DNA of 64,000 nt, taken from positions 2,032,501-2,096,500 of the forward strand of contig NC_090129.1 of NCBI RefSeq assembly GCF_040581485.1, written 5' to 3'. Shown piece after piece: positions 11,901 to 25,201 of this stretch. How positions within the stretch are numbered: position 1 is the stretch's first letter; every line of letters begins with the position of its first letter. Below the pieces are notes generated by a model. That model searched no databases, was not told the DNA's origin, and saw only the letters and a program-made list of their open reading frames with translations. Origin of the DNA: Linepithema humile. Lineage: Eukaryota > Arthropoda > Insecta > Hymenoptera > Formicidae. Both the position numbers and the translations under genes were made by a program.

Positions 11901-14900
11901 AAACGCCGTCGTTGCGAATTGTCGACCGGATCGTAAAAGTGCTGGTGTATGGCGGTTTTTTTTAATCAAAAATTATATTTCGGAATGTATCTCTCATCGA
12001 AATGAGCACCAAACAATGAGTGTAACGCAAGCAGCTTCCCCCCCCCCCCTTTTGTAATTTAAAAGAAATAAACTGGCTATGTATATATATTACACAGTCG
12101 GAATTCGTTTATTTCGAATTAACTGCTGATAATGGCGTCGAGTTTAAACGTTAACGCAATCTCACGTCGATAAATTATTTTAACCACGTCGAGCTCAACG
12201 CACTGTCTCCGATACTTTAATGCCGCGCTGTTAACGGTGGAATTACAAGACGTTCTCCGTACACCCAACCTCATCTCGCTTTATGGAAATTCTCAGCGTC
12301 TAAGTGAACTAACAACGCGCATTTATCTAAGTGCGAAACGCCCACGAATCTACATGTACTACATCCTTTCCCTTCCCTTTTCGCTCGAATACGTAATACG
12401 TCTCCTCGCGATTCGTCCCTTCCTCTTCCTTCCCGTCGAACGTTCGACTTGGCGCGTATAATTGTCGCGTTCACGCGCGACTATTTTATTCATCGTCTCT
12501 CAACGTCGCAGTATCAAGATCGGCTGCCATTATAGTTTGACCCAGTTTTTCTTCAATTTATCCCGCTCGTCGCGCGGTACGCGTCATATCTACTTATCTA
12601 CCTAGCGTATCCACCAACCTTCGAAACCACTTTGCAGACGAGCGGTTTCGTCGTCTCGTTCAATTTCGACGCGACTTCGCCTTACGTTTCCCCGTTTACC
12701 CCGCCTTCCCGCGCGCCCCTTCGAGGCAGATGCGTTCCTCGGGACGAAAGAAATGCATTCATGTGAATTTCAATTTATTCGGATACGTCGCTCGTCCTCT
12801 CTGATTGCCGGAGATGATGAGACGACAGCGCTTTTCGACGACGACGATGGCGATATTAATGAAACGAGCGATCTGCGCTTTACATTTGACGTCAAAATTT
12901 TCTCGAATTGTTCTCCATCTAGTCATAATATGATTCTAATACGAACAAAGGGACACCGAAGGCGATTACGAATGTCGGAGAAATCTACTCTCCAAGTCAA
13001 TCTAATCGAGACGATCGCGTCAATTTCTTCCGGGCTCACCGATATGGTTAGTGCTTCCCGGAATTGGAAACAAACTACGAACCAAATTGCGCGTCGGAAA
13101 TACGGAAATAGGAAGTAGTTCGTCGCATCAGAGACAACACGATGCTCTCGCGGAAAGTAGATCGCGTGCGCGCGCGCGCGTCGCTCTCACTGGGATTCGA
13201 TGACGACGGGACGACGACTTCGGCGGTCGCTATTTTACAATTATGAATAATTATTCACGAGTGTCATAACTCACGGCGGATGGTGTACTTTAGCAGATGA
13301 GGCACCCGTGTAAATCCAGCGTCGTGTAACGACGCGGGCGCAAGTTCGGCGGCCGGGGAAGAGAATGGATACTTGCCGTACGCGGCCAGGCGCAGCTTAC
13401 CTCAGTTATAATGGATCTCATTACTTTTATCGCGCGGACATACATCTACCCGAACTCCGAAATTACCTTCTTCCGTCGCTTCCTCGCCGTCGCTCGACCG
13501 GCTTCGATCCCACTTACTCTCCAATCTACATGCAAAAATTCCGGATGAGGCAGGCGCACATCCACGGCCATCTCGCGCGGCCATCTGCGTCCCCTAATTT
13601 TTCGCAAAAATTGCGCGCGATAAGACGTATATCGGCGCTTTATGGCGGTTTTTACCGGACATCGATCCTCCTTTACGAAGTCGTTTAAGAAATGCATCTT
13701 TCGCCTCGTTTTTCCCCCTTTCTTGTTAACGATGCTTGGAGAGCTTTCTTGAACTGCCGAAACTCTTGTGCAGAAAATTTAAATAAACCTCGCATCTGTA
13801 GTTGCATTCAAATTATTCTCGGGAGGCTATCGCAATTGGTCGAAATCCGATACAATCCATTAGTTTCCAAAATATTCCCGAAATATCGCACGAGTAGCGA
13901 TGTGACGCGCGTGCGTTCTCTCGCAATATTTAACGATTCGCTTAATAGGCTGATTACAAAATTATAGAATTATATACGGCACAACGAGTCGATATGTATT
14001 GGAACCGCCATCGCGTTCAAATTTGCCTAGTACGAAACCACGGTTGACCACATCGGTCTGTTTGCTTTTGCGTCGCATTAGCGGAGCGTGACGAGTGCAT
14101 CGTAAATAAAATCGCACCGCGCTGCACAAGCTGCAGCAAACATCGAATGCCTCGCCGCGCTATTCGCGACGATTCGCGAGATTTCGCGCGTGGCCAATCA
14201 AGTTTTTGGAACCGGTCGGCTCAAAGCGCGTTCGCGTGGCTGATTGAGAAACGAAAAGGCGTTAGTTAGTATCAGAGGACTCTGGTCTATTAAACGCGTA
14301 TTTCGCGCAAACAGTTTCAGTTAGCTCTCAAACTTCGCATTGCTCTCTTTTCTTGCACAAATTCGAATAAAATGTAAAAAATTTAGGTTCTGCCGCTGTG
14401 AATACACGAAGATGTAATCTTCAACGAATAGAGTAATTACGAATGATGAGTTATCCGTAAAAGTTTAGCATTTATTTGCCGATATTAAGGTAACACGAGG
14501 CAAATTAGCGTTTTATTCAAACTGGGGAAAAATCTTACGGCGTTACTAATATGACCGCACAGTCATCCGTGAAGAGAAAGACTGAAGAAAAACTAAAGTG
14601 CCTGCTGGCGTGTTGTGAAATAACGCGTTCATCCGCGCTTAATTACGCTTGGGAGACTTAACTGCGCGCATACTCGATTGTACGGGGATGCTGTATGCTG
14701 CCACATACTCTAGTCGTATATCGAAATTACGCGATTACTCGTGTCGCCGCGAGCGAGCATGCGGCGGAGAGTGTCTTGATTAAAGCGTTTTGCATAACAA
14801 TGCTATTGGCCGTTGCAGCCAGAGCGGTGCTGCCTGGCACGACCGTAAATATGGACGTTTTTAATAAAAGCGACTAATTTAACGCGCCACCGGGCCGCCG

Positions 14901-15875
14901 TTAGAAAAAGGAACGCCGCTGATTGTATTATTGTCGCGCCCCTCCTCTTGTCCCTCTCTCCCGTCTTGCTTCTCGCCGGAAAGGCATTTTTTCCCCGCCG
15001 CATGACTATTTTATAAATCGAGCCGCCGAAAAAGATTGCGGTCCCTGATAAAATCGAGAAGCCCAAAATCTCATAATCTCACAAATACACGTACGCGCGC
15101 GAACACGGAAATACGCACCCCATTTTCTTTTTATTTACGTCAGAATGAAACTCGGTAAATAATACCGGCGAAAATGTTGTAGGTCCGTTATAGAAGTGTG
15201 TACGCTGTCGCGTTTCGCAAATGAATATACGAGCATTTTTTATACACCTGTATTTATATATTAAAGCCTGCATTCGCTTCATTATTCGTTTACGTTTAAT
15301 TTTATTCTACTCTGCGGATACAAGGATTATGATGTCGGCTGAAATATTGTGCGACGCTGCAGAAATATTTCTCTATCATTTTGCTCTAATTATTTCATCT
15401 GTTCCTGATGCTTTTTACGAAAAGCATCATTAACAATTGTACGCTTCGCGGAAACGTCTTTGTAGGCAGAGTTTGCGCGCGAAACGCGTTTGAGAGCAAT
15501 TCGTATACTCCGATGGGTATGGAAAGCATTTAAGGTTGTTCTCTGGGGGCTTCCGAGGCTAAGTGGTAGATGCTTTTATATACAGCTACACGCACAAGGT
15601 GTACATTATCCATGGATCCGTGCGCGCGAAACGAGGAAGGAACGATCCCGGAAACAGCATTTAGTCGGAGAAGTACGAGCCAAGTTTATCCAAGCAAACT
15701 ATAACGCGCCCCGCGGCGCCATTGAGAATCTAGGATATTCTATCTGTTTGGCGTTTTGCAAAGCGTTTCTTGTCAATTACATCCTCTAAACATTGCGAGA
15801 AAGCTGCATAGAAAAAAATGTTTCATCAACGTACATTTATCTCGGAAGAAATTTTATTAATTTTATTTTTTCTAC
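8988..15875. other. non-coding intron-like DNA
   Basis: No supported gene. The stretch contains C11 at 12038-12048 and a pyrimidine-biased patch at about 12350-12720. Frames open on both strands around 10.1-10.4 and 13.4-13.7 kb look like chance. At 13398 the minus-strand donor-like GAG|GTAAGC directly follows a stop in the only long frame, arguing against coding use. A 10-bp hairpin (arms TGATGCTTTT) at 15407-15430 is no more than expected by chance. Confidence 0.5.
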
Positions 15876-18800
15876 ACAGAAACAAATTAAAAGAGTGTAA
15901 AGTAAGAAATAATAGAATTCAACGTTATCGGAGAAAAAATTTACTGAAAGTTATTGGAAATAAAAAAAAAATTGAAACAATATTTTTCACAATTTCGTTT
16001 ATTCTGTTTTTTAACATTTCTTCTTTCGTCAGTTGCGTGCGATTTAACGTCACATCTGGCGACATGTAGTCGTCAATAGAGCCATTAATTGCTATCACAA
16101 AATATGACGTGTTCGACGGATTCCGTTACTTTCCAAATAAATGCGACGGATTATGCGGAATATTCGATGGCATTAATGCACTTTCAGAAAAGTGTATTCG
16201 ATTATGCAATGTGATTTTCCAGAAGCTAGTTTGACTGGAAAAATTGATTACCGGATTGATATATCGAGATAGCGAGTGCGATGACGATCGGGCGGATTGA
16301 TTCGTGTAATTAAAACTACCGCCGCGAACGGTGTATCCAAACGGACGGAAGGGGACGACCGATAATTTATCCCTCCCAACGCGGAACCGCGACACAGATG
16401 AGATTCATCGAATCATTCACCGTGATGACGCTTCGGGCGGAACAAATTTCCGGGCCGGGCAAACACGAATATCGGTTGTATGTCGCGCGCGCGGTGTGTC
16501 ATTAATTGAAATCTCAATCTGCACGAATAAGACTAATTACAACACGATTGCGATACGCGAGGTAGATATATTTGCATCGCAATTATTGATCGCGTAATAT
16601 TAGGTAATTCGGCTACAATCGAATTTCTGTTCATTAGTCCGGAAAGGATCATTAGTCATCTTCATCGTCCTTTAATCGCCATTTAATAGTTACCTCGGAA
16701 CTGCTCCGTTTTCCGAAGGCAAGGCGATTCGCAAACCGTTAAGCAATATATCAACAGGAAGGAAATGAACGCGCATTACCCGCGCCGAGATCGAACTACC
16801 ATCGTAGTTCGGCGCGCTGCAACACGATGAACTCGCGGCGAGCGGTGTTTACGTAACCGCAAATTTTGCTGTCGAATGGGAAATGATGTACGACGATGCG
16901 CTCTCATCGGGTCGTTAGCAGCCCCTTGTTCGCGTGGCGGCGCGAAACAAACACCTCGTCCGCTCCGCGCGTCGTGTATCGTTCAATTAAAGGTCCATTT
17001 CACACTCCTGTGTCAAGTGCCGTCTCGTAGTAACTGAGTTCCGAGCTTCTATTCGGCTCATGCAACGCCATCGCGGCCGTCCGCCACGTTCATTGCGGCT
17101 CGCAAACTTTTGACGTTAAACCCTCGAAAGTGTCCGGCGCGTCGAACGCGAGCGTTCCACGGCTAAAAGCGAGATTTTTCTAATCGAAGTTTGTTGCCGC
17201 TGAACTAAAGCACACGAAGTGAGGGCTTTGCGAAAAGTTTCGTGCGTGTATTCTCCAAATCTCGTTTCTCTTGCCTAGCAACTCAATGTTAGTTTTCGAG
17301 TAGTTGGAGTCTAATTAGCAGTTATTTTTTCGTTATGATGAGAAAATTTTTTTCGGACAAACGTCGAAAACTTTCCATTTTTGATCTCGTAAATATTTTT
17401 ACACACTAGCAATTCCCGTTTTTAATATTTTTTTTTTTATGTTTGATGTGTTTGCGAAATTTAAACAATATTGTAATCACTAAAATTTATTATCGATGTC
17501 ACATGCACTTGATTGAACAATGTTTGACAATCTGAGGTTCGACCCAGGATATTTGTTTAACATTTGTCACGGATTTCAAAAAGAATTGTTGAGTGGAAAA
17601 TATCAGAAGCGTATCGAAATTCCGCATTAACGTGACTGCAATACCAGTTTTTTCCCGTATTATTGATATCGCATAACGCGCGTTGAATGTTTTAAATGTT
17701 GCTTGATTTTCAATCTTTGACACGTTATTCTGCGTGTATTCTCAGTGAAATTTATGTCCGATTTGTTCCGTATGAAAACTGAAAATATGAGGACAGAGTG
17801 TGATCGGAATTGTATGCGGGGACATATATTTTCATTACTACGATTGCCTTTACAGAGCGCCATGTAAATGACACGCATATATAATACATTATTTCGTATT
17901 TGAAATGTAACAAAAAATATCAGTCGCTGTATTGCATACTCGTTTCAAAGGCTCGGTAAACATACGGTACTTTTTATCGAGAGAAGCATGTCAAATACAA
18001 TACATATATTTCAATAATAATACATTTGCTTCGATTGTTGCGCTATAAATAATAGCATAAAACAATTTTATCTTATTTATTAAATATGTTAGATATTTTA
18101 GATACGGCGGTTTAAAATAATTCTTACGCGCAAGCTCATTGATAAACCTCCTAATAAGTAAAATATTGAACAAGTGAATAGTGTAATTTTTTTAGAATGA
18201 ATCATTTCTTTCAAATCGAATTTTCGAGAAGCGTTATAGACTTACGTGTAAAAAAACTTACGTAATGCTTATCATAAAACAAGATTTGATATCAATTGTA
18301 CAATTTTATTGCTCCTAGACCGTTGTCGGCGCCGAATGCTCGAATGCCGATCAACGACACTTAGCCAACGCGGGTAATTCGATCAAGAGTCGTACAGTTC
18401 ATCGGTGCGCCGGTCGATGTTCAAATATATTCGGATTCGAGTGGTCAACTCATCGAAACCGCCGACCTCTCACTCGGTCGTTCGCCATAGCACGCCCTCG
18501 CTGCACTCCGCATTTGCTGTGGCTGCAATGGCATTTACATCTTGTGTCATATCTCATTCTACGTACCATTCAATTAGTTTTCGTCTCATAACTTACCGTG
18601 TACAGAATTAGAAGTAATTAAACACAACGAAGTGTCAGATCGACGAGCCAAAGTTAAAACATACAACTTTTTCCATCATATACGTACATCTATGCGAGTT
18701 ATTTCTCTCGTTTTGTGACAATCAGTCATTGTTGATCTGAAATTTGAAATCTTTTTGTTAGTTAATTCATGAAATGAGATTAATCGTGCAAAATTCATGG

Positions 18801-21800
18801 CGATACGCTCGGAAATTCTGCCGGCCAAATAACGATTGACAGGATTCTCAATAATTTCGTCGGTTGAAGATCAAAGATAATCAGCGAGCGTACAACGTTC
18901 CTCTTGAAGGCCGTTTTTGCCACAACTGCAGAAAGGTCTGTTTGACTTTCGTCTTCTTGTGCGCTCTCTCGAGTGCCATGAAGTGGCGACGACGAGGTCG
19001 TAGGAAAAGTGGAAAAACGAGAGAGGTCTGCTTGCCTGCCAAGTTTCTGAGTGCACTAGTCGCTGCGGCACGTCTTCGCCTCGATGGAGATTTTATCGTT
19101 TTCGATGACGCGGCCGATTCGACGCGACCCTCCGTGCATTTTTGTTTGGCCGACACGTGATTAGATATGTGCGAAATTTCGATCGCTTATATCGCGCAAC
19201 GAAAATAGACGATTTTACTATATTCTTGTACAATATTTCCGAATCTTATTAGTTTTTTTTCCGCACATAAACTCTACAAATAAATTTTTATATTTTTTAT
19301 TCAGAGAAATTTTTTATACAGAGAAATCCAAAAAAAGCATATATAAACAGAAAAGTTAACAGGTTTAAAACTTTCAAATCGAAAGAGATAAATTTCAAAA
19401 GTAAATAACTATAAATTGGTATATTTAATAATATATCTGACTCTATTCTGTGCGTGCAAAACTGTAGATTTTATCGAAACACGTACATCGATAAACCGGA
19501 ATACCGCCAAATGATGACTCCCTATTTCGACATCGCCGATATTCCCGATATTCGTGAAAGAACACCGACAGTTCGATAGAAGTTAATCGAAGTAACGTTC
19601 TCCGGATTTTACGTGCGCCGACGAGCTTAACGAATCGATGCAGTAATCAAATAGCGAATTGATTCGTCCTAGCGGAAATCATTGGCGCGGCTGTCCGCAT
19701 TTTCCGCGGCGGAAACGTTTCGCGTGTCTGCTTTCCGATCTCTTTTTGCTCGCGGGCGGTCAATCGCGGTTGATGTTACGATCAGGCGGAGTGTTATCAA
19801 GTTAATGGAAAGCGATAAAAAGTGCGCCGTGATATTTCCGCGTTGCGTGGCAATCATTCTCGCAGTCTGAATGTAAGACTTGGCGTATTATTTAGAGAAA
19901 AATTTCAAGAAATATAAAGATACTGATAACATGAAAATTCTTATTCTTATTAAAAACTATTTTTTTTTTTCTTTTACGTCCAAAATTATCTCTTTTATTT
20001 GACTATTAAAAAATCTCGAATTTACGCATTTTCTGCAAAATAATACGACAGTTTCATACACTCGCGTATTAATTGCAACATGTGCGATGCGAATCTCAAA
20101 GCGGGAATCCCGCAATGCGGGACCGACAACAATAATATTATTACGTTTCAGTACTCGCCACCGGTTGTTTGATCGATAATCACAATAGCAAATCGTCACG
20201 CGAATTTTCCCTCCCTTGTTTCCCTTGGTACCGAAATATATTTTCGTTCTCCTTCTATCGCATATTCATCGATTAGGCGGATTGTTATTCCGTCGCTGCG
20301 CACATCCATTTTATCCCGCGCTTTACTTCAGCCCTTACAGTCGACGATTCGTTTGAACGACGAATTACGACTTACATCGTGGTCCTCGAATCTCGTTCAT
20401 CGGTAGATTGCAAAATCCTTAGTTCTCTAAAAAGGAGCTCCGTGCGCGTAGCAAGCTCCAAACGAGTTTCCGCTTGAAAACCAGCCGTTAATTCAACGGA
20501 GTGTCTTTGACATTCTCGGCCCTTTATCAACACACGGTGCTCCTGAGAGAGAGAGTCTCCGGCGATTGCAATTCGCTGCAAACTTAGTTTCGGACACACA
20601 GTCGTCGCAATCTCGACACACCTTTCAGCGATTCTTTTCATCTGCCAAAGAGAGTCTCCGTAAACTCGTTCGACGATCTCGGACGTTGTAATTCATTCGT
20701 GTAAAGCCAACGTTCATATTTTGCCGGATAATTCCGGCGACGGTATGTCATTTGTAATTCTAGCTAATCATCCCGCGTTTGAGATGAAAAATTTATTCAG
20801 TGCGATATTCGAAATAACTGTTATATTGCTTTGTCTATTTCTCGTCGCCGTTTTCACGCGAATTCTCTATTTTGCATGCGATCGAATGCTTTGAGCCGGG
20901 CTATTTCCTTCGAAAACACGCAGTCGCGTGTAGACGTGAACATGTGTGTACACACATGTGCGAAACGTACGGCGCCTTTTGATGTGGATGACATGTGGAT
21001 TAGTGGTCTTGTTGACCGAGGGCTTCTTGCTTTGAGACGCTCGGCCAAAGGCCGACCGTACAGCCGCTCTCGATGCATTTCCGAATAATTTGGATCGCTC
21101 GACGTTGCCTCCCGCGCTTCAGCCATCGCGTGTGCATTTACATACGTACACAAACACACAGGCACACATGCGGGTCTTTCGAGGCACGGCTTTCGCCATA
21201 CCGGTTGGTCTTCACGTCGCAAATTACAGTTGCTTAATATCACGGCCTTTAACGCTGCATTAATAGCTGTGTAATGTTACAGCGATAAACGCGCTCTTGA
21301 AACCTCGTTACGCTCCACCTCTCGTCTCGCTTTTCCGCGTCTTCGATCTTCGGCGCAATCACTTTCGCCATTCGCCGGCAGCGCGAAAAGAGTTTGTCGG
21401 CCGTCGATGCAAGTATCTCCCGTGGATAGTCCCTGTAATTGAAGTCCTCGTACTTTTCGCATCTCCCATCGCGCCCCTTTCTCGCTTGCTAATTGCCACT
21501 TCCAATTTCAGCTAATTACTTTTTGCCAAGTTCCTCACGCCACCCTTCCGGCGCATCTCTTTTCGATCCGTTATCATCGCCGATGCGAACTTTCAGAAGA
21601 CGAACGATAATAGCGTATCTCGGGAAAATCAGCGTCACCGCCTTTACTTAACGAGCGAGCGATAGGAGAATTACAGTTCTTCGTCTACAGGTCGCCTAAG
21701 ATTTGAAGGAAAGCCTGTTAACTCTAAACTTTCGAAATTAAGGGAGCTTGGAATTAGGTACAGGTATCTCGATGATGATGGCGCTACGTCGAAATCAAGT

Positions 21801-22440
21801 TACAAAATGAACGAAAACTCGTGTCAAAAAAATCTACTAACATTGCACATTGCGAAGTTCTATTTTTTCTTACTTTATTTGACAATTGTTTGAACTATTC
21901 ATCCTCAGACTCCTTCCCGCATATAATCCGACAGCGCAGATAATTATTATCTCCGCGCTAAATTAATTATCCGAAGGAACATGTAATTGTACATTGACAT
22001 TACTCTGACGTCACATAATCCGATGCAAAATTATGCGAACAATAGCGTCGAGGATGCAGAAACATGCGACGGATGGCCGATTGTGGGAGGATTGTGATTT
22101 CCGTCTCTACGCACGGTTTCGATAACTCGTTCAGACGCGGTTCCGGTTACAAAGCAACTCCGGGAACATCGACACGACAACTCAGACGTGTGCCCTTACG
22201 TATTTGCGCTTCCGTCAGTTGAAATTATAAAGCGACACGCGTCGGGACAATTTTCGATTTCCTTGCGATCGTCGGTTATTGAAAACGAATGAATGCGTTT
22301 TTTCAACATTTATTTAAAAATAAGCGAACAGTTGCGATAAACATAAAATTTGAAATATAAATTTCAATATTAAAAAATATATTTTCTATTCATACTTTAT
22401 ATAATATTCATAAATTTTCCTGGCTTTCACGCAACGTCGG
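15876..22440. other. non-coding intron-like DNA
   Basis: No supported gene. At 15880-15901 a 22-nt segment is bounded by a strong acceptor and a fair donor (see findings). A B-box-like GGTTCGACCC at about 17536 lacks any A-box or cloverleaf. A perfect 18-bp palindrome CATGTGTGTACACACATG lies near 20941. A weak minus-strand donor (CACG|GTAAGT, about 18597) has a fair acceptor about 140 bases upstream on that strand, but the segment between them has stops. An octamer ATTTGCAT lies at 16570-16577. Confidence 0.5.
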
Positions 22441-25160
22441 ACATTTATTCCATTGATCTTGTCACGCGCCGCAAAGTCCGGAATATTCGGGCGTGAGAGA
22501 GATCGGGCTCGCGGAGCATGATGTGCTTTATTCGGGTGGCGCCGTACGATAAAGTTTCGCGCGTGGAATTAAAGTAAAATACGAAATATCGCGGGTGTCG
22601 TTGCAGGGTGGCGCGCGTCGTTCCGGGCCGCGGCGGCGGAAACGCAGTCAGCGCGCGGATGTATCCATTACTCCCGGCGTTTCCTTGAGGAAATTCGCTC
22701 CCTCGTTTCCCTGCACCTGTAAACCGGAATACATGGCTCCGTCCTGACTCGCGCGCGAAGCGGCGCGGCCCGAGGAGGGGGTCGGTCGGGCGGAAGACAG
22801 GGAGGGTGGAAAACGGCTCGCAATGGAGCCTCTTTAGTGGCTCGTAATTCAACGAGAGCTTTTCTCGAATTCCCGGCAACTCGGGGGCTGCGCCGGGGAT
22901 ACAAATTTTGCACGCACATTTCCATGGAAACGACCACCGCGCGGCACTCGTCGCGCGGATGGGAAAGGTACGCGAGAAGATGACGTCGCGGCGACGCGGC
23001 CGACGGTGGATTTTTAAAAAGCAGTCGGTTAGAATACGCGCAAGCACTAAACCTCCGATGGGCCATTCGATTTCCATCTCGTCTGAAAGTTATGGGAAAT
23101 ATCGTGCCGTCAACGGGGAAAAAAATGTCACGCAGAAAAAAATTGTGCTTTCGGGAATTGAGAAAAAAAAATTTCAAATTACTCGATATTCGATTTGAGT
23201 GATATAAAGAAATATGTGCACGGAAGAAATCAAACTTGTTTCATTACTGCACGATTCACAATTCGTTCGCGATTATTGTTTCTCGCACAGGTAGCGTCCG
23301 GTTCGTCGAATCGAGGTCGACGAGTAGTCGCGAACTGTTGAAGGTTAATTGCAAAACTATGTTCTCGTATTGTTATGAAAATCGGCTGGCGTACGCGGCT
23401 GGCGTCGTCCGTTATTGTCGACGTCGCATATGGCATACAATGCCCACGTTTCGACATTTCCATGCAAAGCGGCCTATGCAGTCGAAGTTTCTGACAGGCG
23501 TTTCCGCCTGGACCAACGCCTGCCGACGGCGGCGTTTCTCGTCGAGAATCGATTGCCCGGCCGGTCGACAACGTGCATCTGCCAGTCACCTTGATATTTT
23601 ATCGAATTACTTTCCGCGGAGATTGCACATATTGATCAACAGTTCGTCACTAATAATACGCGTCAAAATGATGTTCGATTGAACATCGTTTTAACACACG
23701 TGTTTTAACTCCTTGTACCGTGGTTTTTTCTTATAATTAGCTGTTACATTTATATTCTACTGTATAAAAACATATAAATAATATAATTCAAGTAATTCAA
23801 ATCATGGAATTTGCTCTTTACATAATAAATATTTAAAATTTTGTGTTTTCTAAACAATTGTCAATTTGTGTAATATATTGTACTTAAGAATTGCACGAAA
23901 TTTGAAGTATTTTCTGAAATGCTGAATAATCTCGAAACACTCATTCAGGTTCTTAGATATCGTCCTTTTCCTTATCTGCGTCTCGAAAAATTCCTGACTC
24001 ATAGGAAGTTCGGCGCCAACTACATTTGACAATCATTCCCACATCAAAATATAATGCACTCTATCTTGATAAATCTGTTAATCTGTAATCAATTTCTGGA
24101 TTACTAAGAAACTTATTCTTTATTATCTTTTAATAAAATATAATCATCAAAGAATCAGCAATAACAAGCGTTTCGCAGACGAATTTATATTGTAAAATTA
24201 CAAAAAATGGCATTTAAAGATTGCACGCAAAATTATGAAAAAAGCATATAACAGTTTGATTATTTACTACGATGAAAATCTTTTGTCGTCTAGAAAAGAT
24301 TGCTTTATTGTATTTTGTTCGATTTATTTGTCGAATGAAACGAACCGTCGTCAGTCGCTGGGGTAAATATCTCGTCGTCGAACTAGCAAAGCGGAAAGTG
24401 GTGATGAACGTTCGCCCTCTCACTTTCGCCGTCCTGGGGGTTAGTGGCCAGGCACATTTATTCATGAGGCTGTCTGCCCGCTCGTGTAAATTCCACCCGT
24501 GCGGTTAGAACCGCGCGCATACCAGCCCGACGAATTGTAGAGAGCGCGGATCGCACACGACACCGTTTCGTTAGGAACTCAGAAACACTCGCGCATGTTT
24601 TGCAGTCGAGGAAAAATACATCGGCAATTTTCAGCCGTGACGAGCTGAAAAAAAGAAACGCGCCGGGAAAAATTGTGTTGCACGACAAAGTATGGCGTGA
24701 ACTCGCAATCGCAGGAGCGTCAAGCGTCATGCGATATATGCTGTGATATATTTTGAACAGACGCGTGAGAAATAAGGAGGCGAGGTAAGAATCCGTGAGC
24801 TCGAAATCAGAAAGTATTAAGTAATAGAGAAAGAAGTAAGTTGTACCAACAAAATATTTGACGGAGAAGCAAAATCACAGTCTTCGAATAGGATATCCGT
24901 TGTATCGATTCTCTTTCGGAGTCAACTTCCGCGTCGAATAAATAGACAAGACAAACGGATGGACTTGTCTGTCCTCGTTCTCGATATCCATCGATTTTTG
25001 TGTGCTTAGTTAATATTAAATCGGAAATGTTCTCTATGCCGGCGAGTCGCGTACATACTTTCCGATGGCATCGTTTCCAGAATTTCTATACAGGTGGTGT
25101 GTTTACTTAGGAACGCGCACTTTCGTTCGCACAACGTAATTTCGTCGGTACGAATAAACG
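22441..25160. other. non-coding DNA with a CpG-rich core at 22.45-23.1 kb
   Basis: The CpG-rich core leaves a 210-codon and a 169-codon minus-strand frame open in overlapping registers. Neither has a recognisable domain, and both look like products of stop-poor composition. A strong minus-strand acceptor (TTTCTTTTTTTCAG, about 24650) precedes an open frame that ends at a stop with no usable donor. A + strand donor-like GAG|GTAAGA at about 24784 lacks an acceptor. Confidence 0.45.
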
Positions 25161-25201
25161 TAATTATTATACGCGACTCCATTAATTATTATACGCGACT
25201 C
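25161..25201. repeat. 19-bp direct repeat, two copies
   Basis: TAATTATTATACGCGACTC occurs at 25161-25179 and again, identical, at 25183-25201, a 22-bp period. It is a short local tandem duplication; no larger array is seen. Confidence 0.85.

Noticed and set aside
13398..13584. Minus-strand frame ending near donor GAG|GTAAGC
   Set aside because: The frame's stop codon lies immediately before the donor, so the two do not fit as a coding exon.
15407..15430. 10-bp hairpin TGATGCTTTT, and a similar one at 61922-61942
   Set aside because: Perfect 10-bp stems with short loops are expected about once by chance in a window this size.
17530..17560. tRNA B-box-like GGTTCGACCC
   Set aside because: No A-box at the right distance and no cloverleaf can be drawn.
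18597..18750. Minus-strand acceptor and donor pair (CACG|GTAAGT)
   Set aside because: The segment between them has stops in the frames I read; could at most be non-coding.
20940..20962. 18-bp palindrome CATGTGTGTACACACATG
   Set aside because: Made of alternating purine-pyrimidine repeats; close to chance expectation and without flanking structure.
22445..23077. 210-codon minus-strand open frame
   Set aside because: Lies in CpG-rich, stop-poor DNA with a second minus register also open for 169 codons; no recognisable domain.
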